From contig NC_133476.1 of the NCBI RefSeq assembly GCF_025370935.1, positions 17,198,180 through 17,262,179 on the forward strand: 64,000 nucleotides of DNA, written 5' to 3'. The stretch is from Choristoneura fumiferana (taxonomy: Eukaryota > Arthropoda > Insecta > Lepidoptera > Tortricidae). Position numbers and translations under genes: made by a program. The notes under the pieces were generated by a model that did not search any database, was not told the DNA's origin, and worked only from the letters and a program-made list of their open reading frames with translations. How positions within the stretch are numbered: position 1 is the first letter of the stretch; every line of letters starts with the position of its first letter. Positions 11,639 through 22,437 of this stretch are shown piece after piece.

Positions 11639-12370
11639 ATGTCCTAATAGTCACATGTCCTAATATTGGTTGAAATAATCATTTTTGTAATAAACTGGTT
11701 TGGAAACTTCACACACCGTTGAATCATCCCACTTCCCACTAATATAATAAATGCGAAAGTTTGTAAGGCTGTTTGTTTGTTTGTTATCCCATCACTTCAA
11801 AACCGCTGAACCAATTTAGATAAAATTCGGTACATAGATAGTTTGGAGTCCCGGGAAATTGCATATAATAGTAGTAAATAATAATACACTAAAAAGGGCC
11901 ACTTTTTATGAATAATTAAAAAAAAACTTTTCTGACTGCTGTTCGTTTTGTAGGGGTCGCAGTTCTAACCTAAGTTAACTTTTCTGGCTGCGGTTCATTC
12001 TGTAGGAGTCGCAGTTCTAACCTAACCTAACTTACTTTTCTGGTACCGGTTCGTCACTGTTGGGAACTCGGTTCTAACCTAATCTACTTTTCTGGCTCGC
12101 AAGTCGCTGTTTGCCTACAAGAGCTCTGTTATGGCATTTAATATTATGGATTTTAATATTATTACTCGTAAGTTTTTATGTCTTACTATATTAGTACAAA
12201 ACATATTAGGGATGTAGAGTATTAGGACATTTAATATTATGGCTTATGATTTTTAGGGCATAAGATCATTATGGCAAAAGTATGATATAATGTCAAAAGT
12301 GTTTATGGCAAAAGTGTTATGGCATTTGAGTTTAGGACAAACGATATTATGGATTACGAAGGAGACCCGT
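11639..12370. repeat. Motif arrays around a 52-54-bp tandem core (core subtype 2)
   Basis: The core (11927-12100) is about three imperfect units of TTTTCTGGCTGCGGTTCATT, then GTAGGAGTCGCAG, then TTCTAACCTAACCTAA. Right of it, 12120-12365 repeats TTATGGC, AATATTATGG and TTAGGACA words. The left arm (9045-9168, 11640-11700) carries the complementary CCATAAT and CCTAATAT words, so the arms are inverted around the core. A second core of this subtype is at 28385-28510. A separate non-LTR-like scrap (CTAATATAATAAATGCGAAA) is at 11738-11880. Confidence 0.65.
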
Positions 12371-12429
12371 CTATTATATATCCAGTCGAGTAAGCTACCC
12401 GTCAGTCTGTCAGTCATACAGTAGGTAAC

Positions 12430-12780
12430 TTACTTTTATTAATAATTTATAAACCTCAACCAGTTTAGTGAAATTACAAAATCAGATAAAAGGTCAACTC
12501 GATTTAGTGATTCGGTACCCAAAACCCTATTACTAAGACTTCGTTGGCCGTCCGTCCGTCCGTCCGGCTGTCACCAGGCTGTATCTCAAGAACCGTGATA
12601 GTTAGACAGTTGAAATATTCAAAGATTATGTGGCCTCTATAACAACAAATACTAAACACACAATAAAATAAATATTTAATCGTGATTTTTTTGCCTTTTT
12701 TTGCTAATGTCTAATGAATATTGTACAGATGGTGCGGGGAACCCTTTGTGCGCGAATCAAACTCGCCGTCGGTCGGTTTC
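12430..12780 (-). repeat. Dispersed GGGTTCCG-type repeat, minus orientation
   Basis: Read on the minus strand it has GCGAGTTTGATTCGCGC, then AAAGGGTTCCCCGCACC, AT-rich DNA, GGACGGACGGACGGCC and AGGGTTTTGGGTACCG. A related copy at 38281-38820 has the same order (GCGAGTCGGACTCGCGC, GGGTTCCGTGCC, GGACGGACAT, GGGTACGGAACCCTAA). Elements of this look are abundant in Lepidoptera; class unassigned. Confidence 0.6.
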
Positions 12781-12864
12781 ATTTCACTACATTTGTTTAG
12801 CAATTGGATAAAATCCCTGTTACGCGTCAGTGACAACGAAACGAGCTCGCAAAGTCAACTCTAT

Positions 12865-12866
<2 letters not shown>

Positions 12867-12898
<32 letters not shown>
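12867..12898. repeat. (CT)n microsatellite
   Basis: About 15 uninterrupted CT dinucleotides. The apparent Leu-Ser run in the overlapping open frame is produced by this repeat. Confidence 0.98.
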
Positions 12899-12901
<3 letters not shown>

Positions 12902-13066
12902 AAAGTCTCAATAAAAAAAAACTCCAAGCGAAGGTCGAGGCCGGGCTGCCGCCTCACTCGCCGCCCTTGCCCTTCAACCTGACCACACCTGACCCAACAG
13001 AGTCGCATCCGCTCCACATACATCGATCTCGCTCGCTTCGCTCGCTCGATCCGCGGCAGTGAAGGT
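12899..13066. other. Isolated GC-rich block of unknown role
   Basis: Positions 12930-13062 are strikingly GC-rich and CpG-bearing, with an open + frame. Part of the end (CGCTCGCTTCGCTCGCTCGA) matches the low-complexity end of the core repeats. The rest has no other copy in the window. It could be a promoter-proximal exon, a CpG-rich regulatory patch or an old transposon piece. I cannot assign a protein. Confidence 0.3.
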
Positions 13067-13239
13067 GTTTTTTTGGCGGAGTGTGTAGGTTTTTGATCAA
13101 ATGACTGTTTTTTTCTTGACCGGTTTATTAAGAATTATCTCCTAAATGTATGGATTATTTAAGATAAACTTAAAATTATAAATGTGTTTTATTTTGTTCC
13201 TTCGTTTGTCTTTCCTTTTACTGTTTTTGCTCGTGTCAG

Positions 13240-13500
13240 TACTTAATCACGAAAAACTTTTTCACGAAAACTTTTTCACGAACGACTTTATCACGAAAAA
13301 ACTTTATCACGAATGGACTTTATCACGAAAAGACCATATCACGAAAACAATTTCACGAAAACTTTTTCACGAACGACTTTATCACGAAAACTAAATCACG
13401 AATAGACTATATCACGAATAGACTTTATCACGAAAAAACTTTATCACGAAAACTATATCACGAATAGACTTTATCACGAATAGACTTTATCACGAAAAAT
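13240..13500. repeat. CACGAA minisatellite, left arm
   Basis: About 20 units, each a TCACGAA core with 3-9 variable bases (ACTTTATCACGAA, AGACTATATCACGAA and so on). Unit length varies around 12-19 bp, so this is not a CRISPR: repeats are short, spacers are not unique, and the region is eukaryotic. Confidence 0.9.
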
Positions 13501-13869
13501 GTTTGAAACTTCTTCACGCTGAAACGGCTGGAGGGATTTGGATGAAATTTGGCAAAAAGTTATTTTATAATCTCGATTAAAACATAGAATACTTTTTATT
13601 CCGATATTCCCACGGGATAGGGATAAAATTTCGAAATAACAACCGCTGGGCTTAGAGCCATGAAATTTGGTATGTAGTTTAGGTAGCTGGACCTCTGGAA
13701 TAACACATAGGTTATTTTTCACTCCGATATTCCCACGGGATAGGGATAATATCTTGAAATAATAACCGCTGGGCTCAGAGTCAAGAAATTTGGTATGAAG
13801 GTAGCTGGATGTCTAGAATAACACATACGCTAGTATTTATCCGGACAATCCCACGGGATAGATTTGTAA

Positions 13870-14035
13870 CTAATGGACCCCATACATCTCTGTATTATTA
13901 TTATTATTATTATTATTTTGTAATTTTTACTTTAATTGAATACTGTAGTTTTTAAGTATTTTGCGGTTTTCACAAGTTTCTTGCGGCGCCCTTTTCTTGG
14001 CAATGATGTTCTTTCTGAAAGCGCTGCTTGATTTG
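13870..14035. repeat. Retroelement 3'-tail-like fragment inside the foldback
   Basis: AATGGACCCCATACATCTCT, a TTA-repeat run, then TACTGTAGTTTTTAAGTATT and GGCAATGATG. It matches 29235-29350, including TACTGTAGTTTTTAAGTATT. No coding part. Confidence 0.6.
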
Positions 14036-14037
14036 TA

Positions 14038-14180
14038 CGAGCGAGCGAAGCGAGCGAGCAAGACGGTTCGGAGCAGAAGCGACTCGGATAGGTTAGGTTC
14101 AGAAGGCTAAGGCGGGAGCGAAGCGGAGCGTAGCTCCCGCCTTAGCCTTCGATGTTAGGTTTTTTTTTATAGCAGCCCGG
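14038..14180 (-). repeat. Interspersed core block, subtype 1, copy 2, with hairpin
   Basis: This is the reverse complement of the 764 and 44889 blocks. It contains a perfect 17-bp stem: AAGGCTAAGGCGGGAGC (14103-14119) against GCTCCCGCCTTAGCCTT (14133-14149), loop 13 nt. It sits between the two CACGAA arms, the same core-between-inverted-arrays layout as the other copies. Confidence 0.8.
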
Positions 14181-14334
14181 ATAATAAAGGAAATAGATAG
14201 ATTAGTAACAGAAAAAAGCAATTTTAATCAATAATCGCAATGTAAGTTGTCAATAACACTATTTAGTATGGATTATGTATTTAGAAATTATATGTAAGTA
14301 TTACATAAAGAAAAGGGATAAACTAAAACAATTA

Positions 14335-14460
14335 CCTACTTTTGCTCACCTGCAACCTTTATGATAGCTACGTCTATGAAAGAAATGTGTGTTCATGCAG
14401 TTCCTCCAACTTCACACTGTAAGTACACACACAAATCACACAAATCCATCCAACTCAAGC
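14335..14460. repeat. PLE terminal-repeat fragment
   Basis: TTTGCTCACCTGCAACCTTT, GTGTTCATGCAGTTCCTCCA and ACACACAAATCACACAAATC match the corresponding part of the PLE at 3290-3400. Confidence 0.8.
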
Positions 14461-14529
14461 AGAGCTCATCTTCAAATTCAAATTAATTTATTTGCGAAAC
14501 AGCAATTCATAGCTAAATATAGAACAAAA

Positions 14530-14870
14530 ATTGGTCAAGTGCGAGTCGATTTTTTTAGTGTTAAAAACAATAGGCAAACATAGTGATGACAGTGTGGATT
14601 TGACGAGCGCTTTATTAAAGTTGGCTTCATTGAGGTTTGTGGTTCATAAATTTGGCACAAAAACGAATAAATTAGACAGTCACTAATTGTAGTATCGAAA
14701 CTTATAAAACATCATTAAAATCGTAAACCTTAAAGTAGGTAAATATTCAAACGACATAGCTAGCCGTTGCTAGGCGACTCGGCCGCCGACAGACAGACAG
14801 ACAGCGGACTCTCAGTAATAGGGTCCCGTTGGCACCCTTCAGGTACGGAACCCTAAAAAAGAAGAAGGCA
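14530..14870 (+). repeat. Dispersed repeat ending in GGGTACGGAACCC-like sequence
   Basis: Landmarks are TTGGTCAAGTGCGAGTCGAT, a GACAGACAGACAGACAG run, AATAGGGTCCCGTTGGCACC and AGGTACGGAACCCTAAAAA. It is the same tail as 38745-38820. It starts right after a PLE scrap, so insertions are stacked here. Confidence 0.65.
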
Positions 14871-15184
14871 ATAGGAAAACTGCAATGATGTCTCAAAAAC
14901 CGTTGTTTTCACTTAAAAAAAAATATAGAAAAATGCGTGTTTTTGCAGGCGGATGGAAAGATCAGAAAAGTAGGTAGGCTTTATAAGTTAACGAGTAAGT
15001 CTTCTAATACGTTTTTTCTACTCGTGTAGGTACTTTAATCCGCACATTATAATTTCACAAACAAAATAACGAAGGCGCTTTTTAGGGCTGATTTAAAAGT
15101 CTATTGTCTCTGGTACTGGCTACTAATTATGCGCTAATTCACTGAATTTTTAAACTAATTTTAACTCACCTACCTATACAATAA

Positions 15185-15305
15185 AATTACTCTTTATTGT
15201 ACACCAGAAATAGTAAGCTATACAAAAAACAGGTACAATGAGAGAAAAAAGCAATAGGCAGTCTTATCGCTTAAGAGCGGTCTCTTCAAGGCAACCTTAT
15301 TTCAG
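15185..15305 (-). repeat. LINE-type 3' tail, minus orientation
   Basis: The reverse complement matches 28508-28648 and 48665-48785: TCGCTnTTAAGCGATAAG, then TGTACAATAAAGAGTnnTnnT. It ends at the foldback's inner side. Confidence 0.65.
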
Positions 15306-16065
15306 AATATTAAAACGCAACAAAAATGCACCTACACATACATATATCGTACAATATAATACATGTCTAAAATGAATATAGGCGTGAGATAAACAGCCAC
15401 ATATAAATCCATACTAATATTTATAAATGTGAAAGTGTGTGTGTTTGTATGTTTGATGATTGAAGATTTTATCCCTATCCCGTGGGAATATCGGGATAAA
15501 AAGTAACTTATTCCAGAGGTCCAGCTACCTACATACTAAATTTCAGGGCTCTACGCCCAGCGGTTGTTATTTTGGGTTTTATCCCTGGGTATCCCGTGGG
15601 AAAATCGGGTCAAAAAGTTATCTATGTGTTATTCCAGACGTCCAAGTATCTACAACCAAATTTCATGTATCTAAGCCTAGCGGTTGTTATTTCAAAATTT
15701 TATCCCTATACCGTGGGAATATCGGAGTGAAAAATAACCTATGTGTTATTCCAAAGGTCCAGCTACCTACATACCAAATTTCATGGCTCTAAGACCAGTG
15801 GTTGTTATTTCGAGATTTTATCCCTGGGTATCCCTTGGGAATATCGGGTCAAAAAGTTATCTACGTGTTATTCCAGACGTCTAACTATCTACATACCAAA
15901 TTTCATGTATCTAAGCCTAGCGGTTGTTATTTCGAAATTTTATCCCTATCCCGTAGGAATATCGGGATAAAGAGTATCCTATGTTTTAATCCAGATTATA
16001 AACTAACTTTTTGCCAAATTTCATCCAAATCCCTCCAGCCGTTTCAGCGTGAAGAAGTTTGAAAC

Positions 16066-16350
16066 ATTTTTCGTGATAAAGTCTATTCGTGGTAAAGTCT
16101 TTTCGTGATATAGTCTGTTCGTGATTAAGTTTTCGTGGTAAAGTTTTCTCGTGATATAGTCTGTTCGTGGTAAAGTCTTTTCGTGATATAGTCTGTTCGT
16201 GATTAAGTTTTCGTGATAAAGTCTTTAGTGGTAAAGTTTTCGTGAAAAAGTCTTTAGTGGTAAAGTCTATTCGTGATAAAGTTTTTCGTGATAAAGTTTT
16301 CGTGATAAAGTCGTTCGTGAAAAAGTTTTTCGTGAAATAATACTAGCGCC
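16066..16350. repeat. CGTGATAAAG minisatellite, right arm
   Basis: Inverted counterpart of 13240-13500, with about 20 degenerate TTCGTGATAAAGT units. It ends CGTGAAATAATACTAGCGCC, whose reverse complement begins the isolated array at 28915. Confidence 0.88.
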
Positions 16351-17574
16351 CAAATAATGACAATCATCGAAAACAGTACCATATTGTCAAATAATATATA
16401 CGTCTCTTTCAGTTTGGGCGTGACGTCAGATGTGTCAATTGTTCGTTGCCCATATTATGATTTGATTATTTATGACTTTCAATGTTTTTTGATTTTACAA
16501 GGTCTTGCGGATTAAATTGAGGAATATATAGGTTGTCACAAAAATATCCGTATAACCACTAAAGACAACATGTAGGTATCAAATCGTGAATATAATTATT
16601 TTTTTTCTTTTTAAGAAATCTATTAAATTGTTATAAGTAAAATAAATGATACAACTTTTACCAAGAATAGACTTACGACTGATTATGATGAAGCATACCT
16701 AGACACTTGGTAAAAACTATAATCTATAAAATGTCTGCACTATGAAGATATTATACACCGTGTTATTTTTGATTGTTAACTTTGAGGGGGCACTGTAGTC
16801 AAACGAAGTTAATTTCTCCAAGACACTAGTAGCCTAACTCTTACTGTGTAAAAGATAGTTAAAAATTAAGTTAATTAATTATTAGCTGTAAAACCCAGGA
16901 TTTTGACGATCGAGCGACGGCATCCACACTGCGGCAGACAATAGACATTATTTTTCAAAGACTTAATTTCTTTAGGCCCTAAAGTTTAGGGGATTGCAGT
17001 TTTTCTCACTCACTTCTCAATCTTAATTAGGTATATGATATAGGAATTATAAATGACAAAAGTAGAACAGCCATCTCAACTACTTTGTTTTTTTTTTACT
17101 GCTGCTAAGAACTACGCTAAGTATACAAGATCTATTTTGGATGCTGCCTCTACTTTATGTGAGGTAGGTAAGGGTAATTGTGAGACGTTGTAAAATAGTC
17201 TCCCTATTATTAAAAATGTTATAATTATCTTTGTTTTATTCTTTCATGCTCAAAATATCGTTTACGTGATTTGCATACTTCTATTTCGTGATATATTCGC
17301 ACTGACGCCACAACACATAGCGGAGCTGTCTAAACATTTAAATAATATCGGAACACGCATTTACGTAATGCACAATAAATATATAATCATGTTCAGATAT
17401 TTTTCAGCACCTAGACAGCTTTCACGCTTATGGTGGTGACTGTACAGTAAGTACTACATAATATATTTTTGTACCTATAGGTGAACTGAAATATTTACTT
17501 TGCTCATCCGCGACCTTTATAATAATATCTTTATATCTTTTACTATTTCTAACATCTATGGTGAACGTTTGTGG
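16351..17574. other. No gene or clear repeat recognised
   Basis: AT-rich DNA with scattered short frames. No splice-linked coding segment or terminal repeats are seen. The right edge leads into a PLE scrap. Confidence 0.4.
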
Positions 17575-17770
17575 ACGTATCTGGTCGAATTCGAAACGCA
17601 TCAGTGTAGTGTGGTGGTGGTGATAGATGTGTTTGTATGATTTGTGCGTATTCCGACAGTGTGCAGGTGGAGGAACTGTATGAACACACATTTCATGCAT
17701 AAACGTAGCTATTATAAAGTCACGGGTGAGCGAAGCAATTGATTCAGTTCATTGATATTATGAACCTCCG
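17575..17770 (+). repeat. PLE terminal-region fragment, reverse orientation to the 3.2-kb copy
   Basis: GTGTGGTGGTGGTGATAGAT, GTGCAGGTGGAGGAACTGTA, CACGGGTGAGCGAAGCAATT and ATGAACCTCCGCAAAGTA are the reverse complement of landmarks at 3230-3420. Confidence 0.8.
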
Positions 17771-17789
17771 CAAAGTATAGGATTGCCGT

Positions 17790-17995
17790 TGGGGCCGAAA
17801 AGTACTCGAGTGGAGACCGCGGATCGGCAAGCGCAGCGTAGGACGTCCACCAACGAGATGGACGGATGATTTGGTAAAAGCCGTGGGTCCACGGTGGGGG
17901 CCGCTGCCAACCGAAGCAACTGGAGGTTATGATTGGAGCCCTCTGTCCAACAGTGATCGTCCTACTGCTGAGATGATCATGATGATGATGATGAT
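17790..17995 (+). pseudogene. RTE-type LINE C-terminal fragment with GATGAT tail
   Basis: The plus frame reads EWRPRIGKRSVGRPPTRWTD (start 17808), then DLVKAVGPRWGP. This is the conserved C-terminal segment of lepidopteran RTE-like proteins. It ends in an ATGATGATGATG run, the usual tail. Truncated at the 5' side and directly abutting a PLE fragment. Confidence 0.8.
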
Positions 17996-18379
17996 TGTCA
18001 TAACGTCTTCTCACTAAATTGACCACTTCTCACTGTGACCAGAGACCAATTCGAACAATGAACCACTTTCTAAATTGTCAATTTCTTATAATGACAGTGT
18101 ACCAAGTTTACAATTTCTTTAGACCAATGTCATGTCATTGATCGGTTGACATTGGTTACATACTCTGAGAATATAAATCCTATTTCAGGTTCATCTCTAT
18201 CTGTTCATAATTTTATTCCGCATATTGCTAAATTTTACATTTCAGAATACTTTTGCGTTATACTGATAGGCTGCATGACCTATTGCTTCTTAGACCACCT
18301 GTGTTTTAGTTTTTTTAGACTAAATGATACTATTCCATACATCTGGTTTTCAGTAGGAAAATCAGTACATATAGGTATT

Positions 18380-18457
18380 CATGCTCCTACTAGTAGGAGA
18401 ATTAGTATAATATTGTGTTCGTGCTCCTACCAGTAGGAGACTGTAGTAGGAGCACGA
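18380..18457. repeat. Cluster of CTCCTACNAGTAGGAG palindromes
   Basis: TGCTCCTACTAGTAGGAG near 18383 is self-complementary. GTGCTCCTACCAGTAGGAG at 18421 followed by GTAGTAGGAGCAC forms overlapping alternative hairpins. Confidence 0.8.
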
Positions 18458-18485
18458 CTTTGCATCTGTTTCGAGCAATCCAAGC

Positions 18486-18665
18486 TATACCAGATAGAGG
18501 GCGCTCGTGCCTAAAATACCATGCGCCACATTACAAAATCGAAGATTACACAAGAAAGTGTTTTTTTTTTTGTGGAATGTCTTATTTTGGGCATCTGGTA
18601 TAGTGGGAATTTTAATGAATAAGTAATGTAGTATTTTGAAAAATGTGATATTTTAGGCACGAGCG
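18486..18665. mobile_element. Small element with interleaved inverted repeats
   Basis: TATACCAGAT at 18486-18495 pairs with ATCTGGTATA at 18593-18602. CGCTCGTGCCTAAAATA at 18502-18518 pairs with TATTTTAGGCACGAGCG further right (18649-18665). Two staggered inverted pairs suggest a MITE carrying a rearranged or doubled end. Confidence 0.6.
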
Positions 18666-18717
18666 AGGGAAAATCGCTGCGTGGCTATAGCTACCGTCCT
18701 GCACAAAGGGAAAAATC

Positions 18718-19232
18718 CCTCCCGACCCGTGGTCCAACTGCTATCTGGTTGCACCACGGGAACCTAAACTTACCCAGGATGGTTCAATTCTCAGACTACT
18801 TTTTTTTCTGCAACTTATTGCTGCGACCCGTGGTACAACTGAAGGGCTATTGTCCAACGGGCATATGAACAATTGCTATGTTGAACCATTTGCACCATGG
18901 GGATGTAAAATTACCTTGGGTCATGTGTATCAGAATAGGTACTATCATTACTGCATTTTTATAAAATTAAAAGTCTCATGAAACCCAACAACTATGTAGT
19001 TTATTCTGAATACAGTGAAACCAACAGTCCGAACCCCGATTCCACAGAGTTCAAGTGGTAGTTCAACTAGTTAAACTAATTGGACCCACCCAGTAGGACC
19101 ATGGATAAACATACTTTCCAGAATTGGACTACTGATTTTGCTTCTCCGTGGTGCAACCGGTTGACGATGAGTAAACTTGCTTCCCCGTGGTGCAACCAGT
19201 TGGACATAGTAGTTGGACCACGGGTCGGGAGG
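18718..19232. mobile_element. 515-bp MITE with internally repeated TIRs
   Basis: The left end CCTCCCGACCCGTGGTCCAA ... TGGTTGCACCACGGG (18718-18761) is inverted at 19183-19232, with a 6-bp indel. Sub-terminal copies of CCCGTGGT.CAACT and CCGTGGTGCAACCGGTTG recur inside (18825, 19147). No coding region. Confidence 0.85.
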
Positions 19233-19239
19233 AAAAAAA

Positions 19240-21165
19240 AGTTCATAAGATTAGTTCCTAAACCGCAATCGGTTCGCATCAAGAAGGAATTTTGCTCATA
19301 CGCGTGTAGGGTGAGCACTGAAAGACTCCGGTCGTCGTCAAGCAGCTAATCATCAATTGAGTAAATAGGTAAGTATCTCTTGTAAGTATAAATATATTCA
19401 GATGTAATCTCGGTATTTCTTGCAATTTGTGGGAATTCTTGAACGAATTTCTACCACTTGGTTGAAATACTGGGCATACCGTTCAAAACGAGATCCGATT
19501 TGCTTTGGAGTCAGAATGTTCTTTATTTATCGTAGAAACATGTAGATGCCTACATGTAGCCTGTATTCTCATTATTCATACTAAATACAAATAAATATAT
19601 AGGAAGTAAAGTTCTGAATTTACCGTCGAAAACTCCAAAACAAATTCCTTCGGATCTAACAAAAAATGTACTTGGAATGATTCAAGCGTAATCTAATCGC
19701 TAATAAAACGCAAGCGTAATACTTGCAACATTTTTATAGTATTAACTTGCATCCCGCAGCAACACGCTTGAACGCATTCAGGTCTTCCTCGAGCAGCTAG
19801 CACAATAAAGCTCTACACCTGGAAATTCACAACTATATCTAAGAATTTTTATTATCTGGCACACCCACGACACAAAACGACAATTGAAAACATGGAGACT
19901 GTACTAGCTCCCCAGAGGTCCTCGCTTACTACCGTACGATGCCCACCAGCACCGTCGTAAAGCGTTAGGTCTGCCCTTTTAAGGACACAGCAGTACCTGT
20001 CTTGAAAAATTACACGGAAATTCTAAAGCTTATAAGGAAAAAGACCCTCTAGATATATATAAACAACCAGACCACGATAATGATGATGGTGATGATGATG
20101 ATAGTATTATCCACGTATAAATAAAGATTCAAAATATGAAACGTCGTTTCCAGCAGGATTCTACATACCGATAGCTTCAACGAGGCTGTTTCCTTTCCAG
20201 CCTACTATGTACCACTACACATGAACTGTTTTACGCATCAGGGTAGTTGACACACTTATACAGCATTACGGCCTTCCGTTCTTCAGCTTTCCAAAATGAC
20301 CATTTCTGTACCTCGGTATACATACAATACAAAGAATTATCGCAACCTTCAACTCAAAAGATAACTGCAATCAAGACTGGTAGGTAGAATAAAACACGGA
20401 AAGATTTCGTCTCCAATATTCGAAGAAATAGGAGTAACACTCGCATGTAATGCATGATTATCAAAGTATGTATGTCACAAGAGCATCATATGTGGTTACC
20501 AACTTGAGCACAATATCATACTCGACAATCTCCAAGTCCAAAGCCAAAAATCACATAAGATTAGATTCCTGGGACTCTAACACGATTCATCTAATTCTAT
20601 ATCGTCGCATATGAAACACTCATATTATCTAGATATTTGAACATTTTAAGGGCAAAAGTACAGTTGATACAAATATTCGTGACCCGAAAAAAAAAATATG
20701 AATATTTTGTAGTAGCTTACGCCGAAAGCCTTCCGAAAGCCTAGAAAAGTGATGCAATAATTTTTCACTAGTTGGCGCTGTCTATTTGCATGTGTGCGTG
20801 AGCTCCTAGTGTCCGTATAAGGCTGTACCTGACACCTAAATTTGAGCCCTGAAATCTCAGAATTGGCACACTATTTCCGTTCGACTGTAGTCTCAAAAAA
20901 TCGGCAATTCTAAATTGTTTTCGCAAATAATAAACTCAACTATTAGTATTCTACGGATATTCTAAAAATTACAAAAAAACATCACGAAAATTCGACAGTC
21001 TGATTTTTAACGCCATCTGACGAGACTTTTACCATGAGCTAACGTGAGCAGCCGCCTTAAGAATCTAATTTTTGCATGCCTATTAATGGTGAATTATGCT
21101 GCTCTGTATTTATATTTTTTGTACTATCATCTTCATGTACCATAATTCTGGCAAATAAATAAATA
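19240..21165. other. About 1.9 kb with no recognised gene or repeat family
   Basis: Unlike its surroundings, this stretch shares no obvious family landmark with the rest of the window. A short GAT run lies at 20080-20102. No open frame has protein-like composition. It may be single-copy intergenic or intronic DNA or an unrecognised old transposon. Confidence 0.35.
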
Positions 21166-21192
21166 CTATACTATACTATACTATACCATACA
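21166..21192. repeat. ACTAT pentanucleotide microsatellite
   Basis: About five ACTAT units in succession, right after AATAAATAAAT. Confidence 0.9.
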
Positions 21193-21497
21193 GGCGGAAA
21201 TAGTTGCCATATCAAAGATAATGTTGCTCATTTATTATTTCGGCCCTACATGACGTGGGTACTTGGCCTCGTACTATTTCGAGAGTCGCCCAATTCTTGA
21301 TACGAAACATTTATTTTACTGTAAATGCCGCCTTTGAGGACTGAAACAAGTACCTACATTAAAGAATCTGACGTAGATACGTAAGTTTAGGTATTTATAA
21401 GTTAGTCCTCCGTGCTGAGTACCTAACTTATAAATGTAAAATATTTAAAGTTAAATGGCATCTTATTTTATCTTAAATGGCATCTTATCTTATAGAA

Positions 21498-21800
21498 GCC
21501 GTGGTGGCCTAGTGGTTTGACCTATCGCCTCTCAAGCAGAATGTCGTGGGTTCGAACTCCGGCTCGCACCTCTGAGTTTTTCGAAATTCATGTGCGGAAT
21601 TACATTTGAAATTTACCACGAGCTTTGCGGTGAAGGAAAACATCGTGAGGAAACCTGCACAACCTGCGAAGCGATTCAATGGTGCGTGCGAAGTTCCCAA
21701 TCCGCACTGGGCCCGCGTGGGAACTATGGCCCAAGCCCTCTTGTTCTGAGAGGAGGCCTGTGCCCAGCAGTGGGACGTATATAGGCTGGGATGATGATGG
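21498..21800 (+). mobile_element. tRNA-derived SINE, full-length copy 2
   Basis: Same family and orientation as 10367-10673: GTGGCCTAGTGGTTTGACC head, GGGTTCGAACTCC B-box-like sequence, GGGACGTATATAGGCTGGGA and GATGATG tail. TGGCATCTTAT occurs on both sides (left at about 21477, right at 21797), a likely target-site duplication. Confidence 0.9.
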
Positions 21801-21956
21801 CATCTTATTATCCTGTGTTCTGTTATTTTCATGTGTTTTTATGTACAATAAAGAGTTTTACAATACAATACACTAAAATCACTGTTAGTCCGGGGTACAG
21901 TCAGCTGAAATGGCTTTATATTATAATATCTTAAGCTATCCTGATTGTCACTCATA

Positions 21957-22110
21957 GTCAAAATACCACGCACAGGACTTATCTACCCGGCTCCACGTCT
22001 ACTCGTGTGTTTACTCGTGACCACGGCCACTGTAATGTTGCCGAAACGTCGAGGTAAATATTACTCGTGTGTGTTAGCGTGATAGATAAGTCCTGTGCGT
22101 GGCATTTTGG
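21957..22110. mobile_element. MITE with ACCACGCACAGGACTTATCT ends
   Basis: CCACGCACAGGACTTATCT at 21965-21983 is exactly inverted at 22084-22102, extending outward with one mismatch. The interior carries CGTGACCACGGCCACTGTAA; related scraps lie at 50750-50775. No coding sequence. Confidence 0.85.
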
Positions 22111-22437
22111 CTTTATATTTACAAGCATTTATTTAACTTGCAATGTCTGTATGTTGTAAAGTCTTTAAATTTCACACGCTCGAAGTAATTGGATTACATT
22201 ATACGACTATTTAAGTACGTTTTGTGGGTTGAGTTTTTTGGGTAAAGTGCCCGAGACGGACGAACAGACGGAATAGAGTTACAAAGTTTTTGTCATTCTG
22301 ACGGAACCCTCAAAATGATTTGTATTAAGGTGACTTTGTGGAAACGCTACAGCACAGTATATATTATATAAGCTTTAAATTATATATAGGTATACTGTGG
22401 CTACAGCTACGTGAACTAACATTCCATCTCTTTCCAG

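Larger units (their letters stand above)
13235..16350. mobile_element. 3.1-kb foldback-like element with minisatellite arms
   Basis: Both ends are long, imperfectly inverted arms. The outer left arm (13240-13500) is a variable tandem array of TTTATCACGAA-type units; the outer right arm (16066-16340) is the same array inverted (TTCGTGATAAAG). Inside each lies a block with GAAACGGCTGGAGGGATTTG and repeated CCCACGGGATAGGGATA (13500-13860; inverted and expanded at 15460-16065). The right tip TTTCACG / GGCGCTAGTATTA reappears as the tip of a third array at 28915, supporting it as a real terminus. The middle holds a core block and older retroelement scraps, with no transposase. Drosophila FB elements share this architecture; homology is not claimed. 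Confidence 0.75.

Noticed and set aside
12721..13062. 113-residue open frame with Leu-Ser run
   Set aside because: It spans a CT microsatellite and a transposon end, with no domain. Only the GC-rich patch is kept as a curiosity.
13240..13500. CRISPR-like array of CACGAA repeats
   Set aside because: Repeats are only about 7 bp, unit lengths vary, spacers are low-complexity and repeated, and the host is a eukaryote. It is a minisatellite arm.
13182..16062. Proteins with repeated HE(N/R)LYHE or PSGCYFEILSLSRGN segments
   Set aside because: They are translations of the CACGAA minisatellite and of the CCCACGGGATAGGGATA repeat block.
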